Origin: an uncultured Candidatus Melainabacteria bacterium
GTDB taxonomy: Bacteria; Cyanobacteriota; Vampirovibrionia; Gastranaerophilales; Gastranaerophilaceae
NCBI GenBank assembly: GCA_937898445.1
Contig: CALEJY010000045.1
Coordinates: 1 to 8,936, forward strand
Length of the DNA stretch: 8,936 nucleotides
Reading direction: 5' to 3'
Each line of letters opens with the position of its first letter. The first letter of the stretch is position 1. Below, piece by piece: positions 6,480 through 8,936 of the stretch. The notes beneath the pieces are model-generated. The model had not been told where the DNA came from, made no database searches, and saw only the letters and a program-made list of their open reading frames with translations. A program made the position numbers and the translations under genes.

Positions 6480-7073
6480 TTATATAAATCCGTTCTCTTT
6501 CAAAAAATCTTCTGTAATATTATTATTTTGCGTTGATAAAAATTTTTCAACATACCTGCCTAAAATATCTGTTTCAATATTGACAAAATCACCGACACGC
6601 AAATCTTTTAGGTTAGTGTTTTCGAGGGTATGCGGAATAATTGCAACACTGAAAATATTTCTTTCAGACTTCGAAACTGTCAAACTAACACCGTTTACAG
6701 TTATTGAACCTTTGTAAACTATGTATTTGTCAAGTTCAGAAGAAACTTCAAACCTCATATCGCCTAAATATTTTGCCACTCCGTCAACATGACCTTGAAC
6801 AATATGCCCACCCATACGAGTTTGCGGGGTTAAAGCTCTTTCAAGATTAACTTTCTCACCAGTTTTAAACCCCTTTGTAATTCTCAAGGTTTCTGAACTT
6901 ACATCGGCTGAAAAATAGTTACTCCCCATATCCACAACTGTCTGGCAACAACCGTTTATTGCGATACTGTCGCCTAACTTTGTTCCATCCAAAACAGTTG
7001 AGCATTCTACAACGAGTTTTTTACCGTCAAATGACTTTATTTTTCCGATTTCTTCGACAATCCCTGTAAACAT
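6480..7073 (-). CDS. ribE: riboflavin synthase, alpha chain
   Basis: A 197-residue enzyme that dismutates two 6,7-dimethyl-8-ribityllumazine molecules into riboflavin and a pyrimidine, normally as a homotrimer. It begins with the hallmark MFTGIVEEIG and has two lumazine-binding barrel repeats. Repeat one (1 to about 95) contains GDSIAINGCCQTV (34-46); repeat two (about 96-190) contains GSITVNGVSLTV (122-133). The linker MGGHIVQGHVDG (87-98) is characteristic. Length is typical of about 200-220 residues. It is first in the operon ribE-ribBA-GNAT; in Bacillus-type operons ribD precedes it and ribH follows ribBA, and both are missing here. Named ribC in E. coli and ribE in Bacillus. There is no Shine-Dalgarno sequence, and a -10 box lies 6 nt before the ATG, suggesting a leaderless mRNA. 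There is no room for an FMN riboswitch. Confidence 0.96.
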   Translation of the reverse strand: MFTGIVEEIGKIKSFDGKKLVVECSTVLDGTKLGDSIAINGCCQTVVDMGSNYFSADVSSETLRITKGFKTGEKVNLERALTPQTRMGGHIVQGHVDGVAKYLGDMRFEVSSELDKYIVYKGSITVNGVSLTVSKSERNIFSVAIIPHTLENTNLKDLRVGDFVNIETDILGRYVEKFLSTQNNNITEDFLKENGFI

Positions 7074-7079
7074 AATTAG

Positions 7080-7088
7080 ATTTTAACA
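7080..7088 (-). promoter_or_regulatory. extended -10 of the ribE operon, probably leaderless
   Basis: On the minus strand TGT-TAAAAT (7080-7088) is an extended -10 box. Six bases separate it from the ribE ATG (7071-7073), so transcription would start at or within a base or two of the A of ATG. No credible -35 lies 17 bp upstream, as is common with the TGn extension. It matches the divergent promoter at 7134-7142 almost base for base. Confidence 0.6.
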
Positions 7089-7133
7089 TGAAAATAGAAT
7101 ATTCCTGCACTATAAAGTTATTTGTATTTTTTG

Positions 7134-7142
7134 TGCTAAAAT
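7134..7142 (+). promoter_or_regulatory. extended -10 of the aldolase-like gene, probably leaderless
   Basis: TGC-TAAAAT is followed by exactly 6 nt and then ATG at 7149. No Shine-Dalgarno sequence precedes the start. From the TG to the end of ATG it agrees with the opposite-strand ribE promoter at 15 of 18 positions. Both promoters fit in the 75-bp gap between the two start codons. Confidence 0.6.
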
Positions 7143-7148
7143 CGGATT

Positions 7149-7931
7149 ATGACAAAGATTTTGGACTGCACTCTGCGTGATGGCGGACATGTTAATAAGT
7201 GGAATTTTTCTGATGAATGTATTTTGGCAACTCTTAATGCTGCTGAAAAAACAAAAATTGACTATTTTGAAGTCGGTTATGATATGCCATATTGTATAAC
7301 CTCATCTGATATTAAATTATGTGTAATGTTAGATGCAAAAAATATTCACCCGATATCCCAAAAAGCTGATTGCGTAAGAATTGCGTGCTATCCACACGAA
7401 ATTAAAACAGCGATTAATGCGGTAGAAGATTTTAAAAATCAGGGGTTTGAAGTTTTTCTACATCTTATGACTGCCGATAAATTTGAAGATTATGAACTCT
7501 TGAGAAATTGGAAAAACAAAGAAATTTTAAATTCAATCTATTTTGCAGACAGTTTCGGCTCTTTTATCCCAAAAGATGTTGAAAATATCTATAAAAAGCT
7601 TACAGATTGCGGATTTGAAAGAATAAGTTTCCATGCACATAACAACCTTCAACTTGCTTTTACAAATACAATAAAAGCGATTGAACTCGGGGCGTATAGC
7701 GTTGATGCAACAACTTTTGGAATGGGTAGAGGTGCCGGAAATTTGCCGATTGAACTTCTTTTAAAATATTTAGAAAAAGACAATTCCGAATACTTGAAAA
7801 TCATCAAGCAATATTATATTGAATTGCATTCGCAAACCGCATGGGGCTATAATTACAACGCACTAATCGGCGGGTTGAATAACATACACCCGACGAAAAT
7901 AGCGCAATTTATTGAACAAAATATGCAATAG
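7149..7931 (+). CDS. DRE-TIM metallolyase / HMGL-like aldolase
   Basis: A 260-residue TIM-barrel protein of the HMGL-like (DRE-TIM) family, whose members catalyse metal-dependent aldol cleavage or condensation of 2-oxoacids or acyl-CoAs. Visible motifs are LDCTLRDGG (5-13) with R10 and D11 as the expected catalytic pair, ADSFGS (133-138), the metal-binding H162-A-H164, and GMGRGAGN (191-198). The R-D-G-G form and the short length resemble the 4-hydroxy-2-oxovalerate-aldolase-like branch often found in surface polysaccharide clusters. The protein lacks the C-terminal domain with which true DmpG/MhpE aldolases (about 340 residues) bind their dehydrogenase partner, and no dehydrogenase gene is adjacent. 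It stands alone, divergent from ribE and convergent with the helicase gene 10 nt away. The substrate is unknown. Confidence 0.85.
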   Translation: MTKILDCTLRDGGHVNKWNFSDECILATLNAAEKTKIDYFEVGYDMPYCITSSDIKLCVMLDAKNIHPISQKADCVRIACYPHEIKTAINAVEDFKNQGFEVFLHLMTADKFEDYELLRNWKNKEILNSIYFADSFGSFIPKDVENIYKKLTDCGFERISFHAHNNLQLAFTNTIKAIELGAYSVDATTFGMGRGAGNLPIELLLKYLEKDNSEYLKIIKQYYIELHSQTAWGYNYNALIGGLNNIHPTKIAQFIEQNMQ

Positions 7932-7941
7932 TTATATTATT

Positions 7942-8936
7942 TTAGAATTTTTTCAACTTTGCATAAGCGGCATCCATAGCTTTTACGCCCTGTCTGCCAA
8001 AATCAATTGTGTACATCATACTGTCACCAATTTGGGTAACTTCTTGAATATGCCCAATTCCCAACTTGTCATGGAAAACTCTTTCTCCAACATTAAAAAC
8101 ATATTCAATCGGAGTTGTAGTTTCCATTCTGCGTTGACGTTCAGCATCTTCTGCCTGTTGCATACGTTCTTTTTGTTTTTTCTCCTCAAGCATTCTTTTT
8201 ATTGCATTGTCTTTAAAGAACTCTTTAACCTTTTCATCATCACGTTGTTTATTGGCTTGAGATTTAACCAAAATCGTGCGAGATGGGGTCCTGTGCGGTT
8301 GTTGGGAATAGCTTGAATTTTGTCTTTGTCTGTCGTTTTGAGATTTCCCTGTAGCCAAACCTCTTGTTGGCGCAACAAAACCTTTTCCAAAGCCTGATGA
8401 TGGTTTTACATAACCAAAACTATCAGATTGAGCAGCAGAATAAGAATAATCAGATTTTCCGGTTCTTGCTCTTGAAACTGCATTTTGGAATGTAGAAGTT
8501 CCGCTTGTAGAACCTTCAAAACCAATCTTATTCAACAATTGAGGCGGAATTTCATCAATAAATCTTGATGGATTGTAATATTTGTATTCGCCCCACATTT
8601 GACGACGTTTTGCAGATGTCAGATAAAGTTTTTCTTCCGCACGAGTAACTCCAACGTACATCAAGCGACGTTCTTCTTCCATTTCTGATGGAATATTAAA
8701 TGTTCTCTGGTGCGGGAATACACCTTCATCACAACCGGCAAGGAACACTATCGGAAATTCCAAACCCTTTGCAGAGTGCAAAGTCATCAATGTCACGTTG
8801 TTTGAAATATCTTCCATTCCGTCAAGATCAGAAACTAACGCAACTTGTTGCAAAAATTCGCCTAAAGCATTGTCAGCTTCTTCAGGAACAAATTCACCTG
8901 CAACGTTAACCAACTCTTGCAAGTTTTCAATATCTG
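7942..8936 (-). CDS. pcrA: UvrD/PcrA-type DNA helicase, C-terminal part (5'-truncated by the window)
   Basis: The frame is open to the right edge, so the start and the first helicase motifs lie outside; about 330 residues are visible. Superfamily 1 motif V is seen as VTLMTLHSAKGLEFP (about residues 47-61 of the fragment) and motif VI as EEERRLMYVGVTRAEEK (about 86-102), followed by the usual NPSRFIDEIP. The last 50 residues (GERVFHDKLGIGHI... to the end) match the C-terminal Tudor-like domain of PcrA, which contacts RNA polymerase. Between them lies a long Ser-, Gln-, Arg- and Lys-rich linker (about 135-275) ending in a charged, probably helical segment (KEFFKDNAIKRMLEEKK). PcrA/UvrD acts in nucleotide excision repair, in removing RecA and in transcription-coupled repair. 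The choice between the names pcrA and uvrD is uncertain. Confidence 0.92.
   Translation of the reverse strand, partial: DIENLQELVNVAGEFVPEEADNALGEFLQQVALVSDLDGMEDISNNVTLMTLHSAKGLEFPIVFLAGCDEGVFPHQRTFNIPSEMEEERRLMYVGVTRAEEKLYLTSAKRRQMWGEYKYYNPSRFIDEIPPQLLNKIGFEGSTSGTSTFQNAVSRARTGKSDYSYSAAQSDSFGYVKPSSGFGKGFVAPTRGLATGKSQNDRQRQNSSYSQQPHRTPSRTILVKSQANKQRDDEKVKEFFKDNAIKRMLEEKKQKERMQQAEDAERQRRMETTTPIEYVFNVGERVFHDKLGIGHIQEVTQIGDSMMYTIDFGRQGVKAMDAAYAKLKKF

Noticed and set aside
7074..7148. FMN (RFN) riboswitch upstream of ribE
   Set aside because: The gap is only 75 bp, shared with a divergent promoter, and none of the conserved RFN elements are visible.
7912..8316. 134-codon open frame on the plus strand, overlapping the aldolase end and the helicase gene
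   Set aside because: It is antisense to the conserved C-terminal part of PcrA/UvrD and shows no domain; a shadow frame.

Overview
An AT-rich stretch (about one third G+C by eye) of an ordinary-looking bacterial chromosome using the standard code. Genes are tightly packed, with a few short, repeat-filled intergenic spaces. No single gene fixes the taxon. The low G+C, the gene complement and the cyanobacterial-style short tandem repeats fit an uncultured gut lineage such as Gastranaerophilales (Melainabacteria), but that is a weak inference.

Layout. Positions 1-254 are intergenic: a hairpin, two blocks of 8-bp quasi-repeats, one copy of a dispersed repeat, then a promoter. Next comes a plus-strand pair, an ArnT/PMT-type membrane glycosyltransferase (255-1928) and a YkgJ-type cysteine-cluster protein (1928-2467), joined by a TAATG overlap. 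Convergent to them is an ArsB/NhaD/CitM-type (IT superfamily) ion transporter (2473-3798, minus). Its leader can fold into nested hairpins. A 436-bp intergenic region (3799-4234) follows, holding heptamer and octamer tandem repeats, a second and third copy of the dispersed motif, a 22-bp direct repeat pair and a likely terminator. Then comes a minus-strand riboflavin operon reading ribE (riboflavin synthase), ribBA, then a double-GNAT acetyltransferase. Divergent from ribE is a DRE-TIM aldolase-like protein (7149-7931, plus). It converges on the 3' part of a UvrD/PcrA helicase gene (minus) that runs off the right edge.

How the genes work together. RibBA makes both riboflavin precursors (from GTP and from ribulose 5-phosphate) and RibE performs the last step. 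RibD and RibH must lie elsewhere. The GNAT gene occupies the place where ribH often sits. The glycosyltransferase probably modifies a cell-envelope glycan from a polyprenyl-linked sugar. The role of its coupled metal-binding partner is unknown.

Most worth a second look: (1) a modular repeat family built of 7-bp and 8-bp units with a shared cap motif; (2) the divergent ribE/aldolase promoters, which look like matched leaderless promoters (TGnTAAAAT, 6 nt, ATG on both strands); (3) the structured leader of the transporter; (4) a perfect 10-bp hairpin inside the ykgJ-like gene. I see no CRISPR-Cas, phage, toxin or obvious new defence system.
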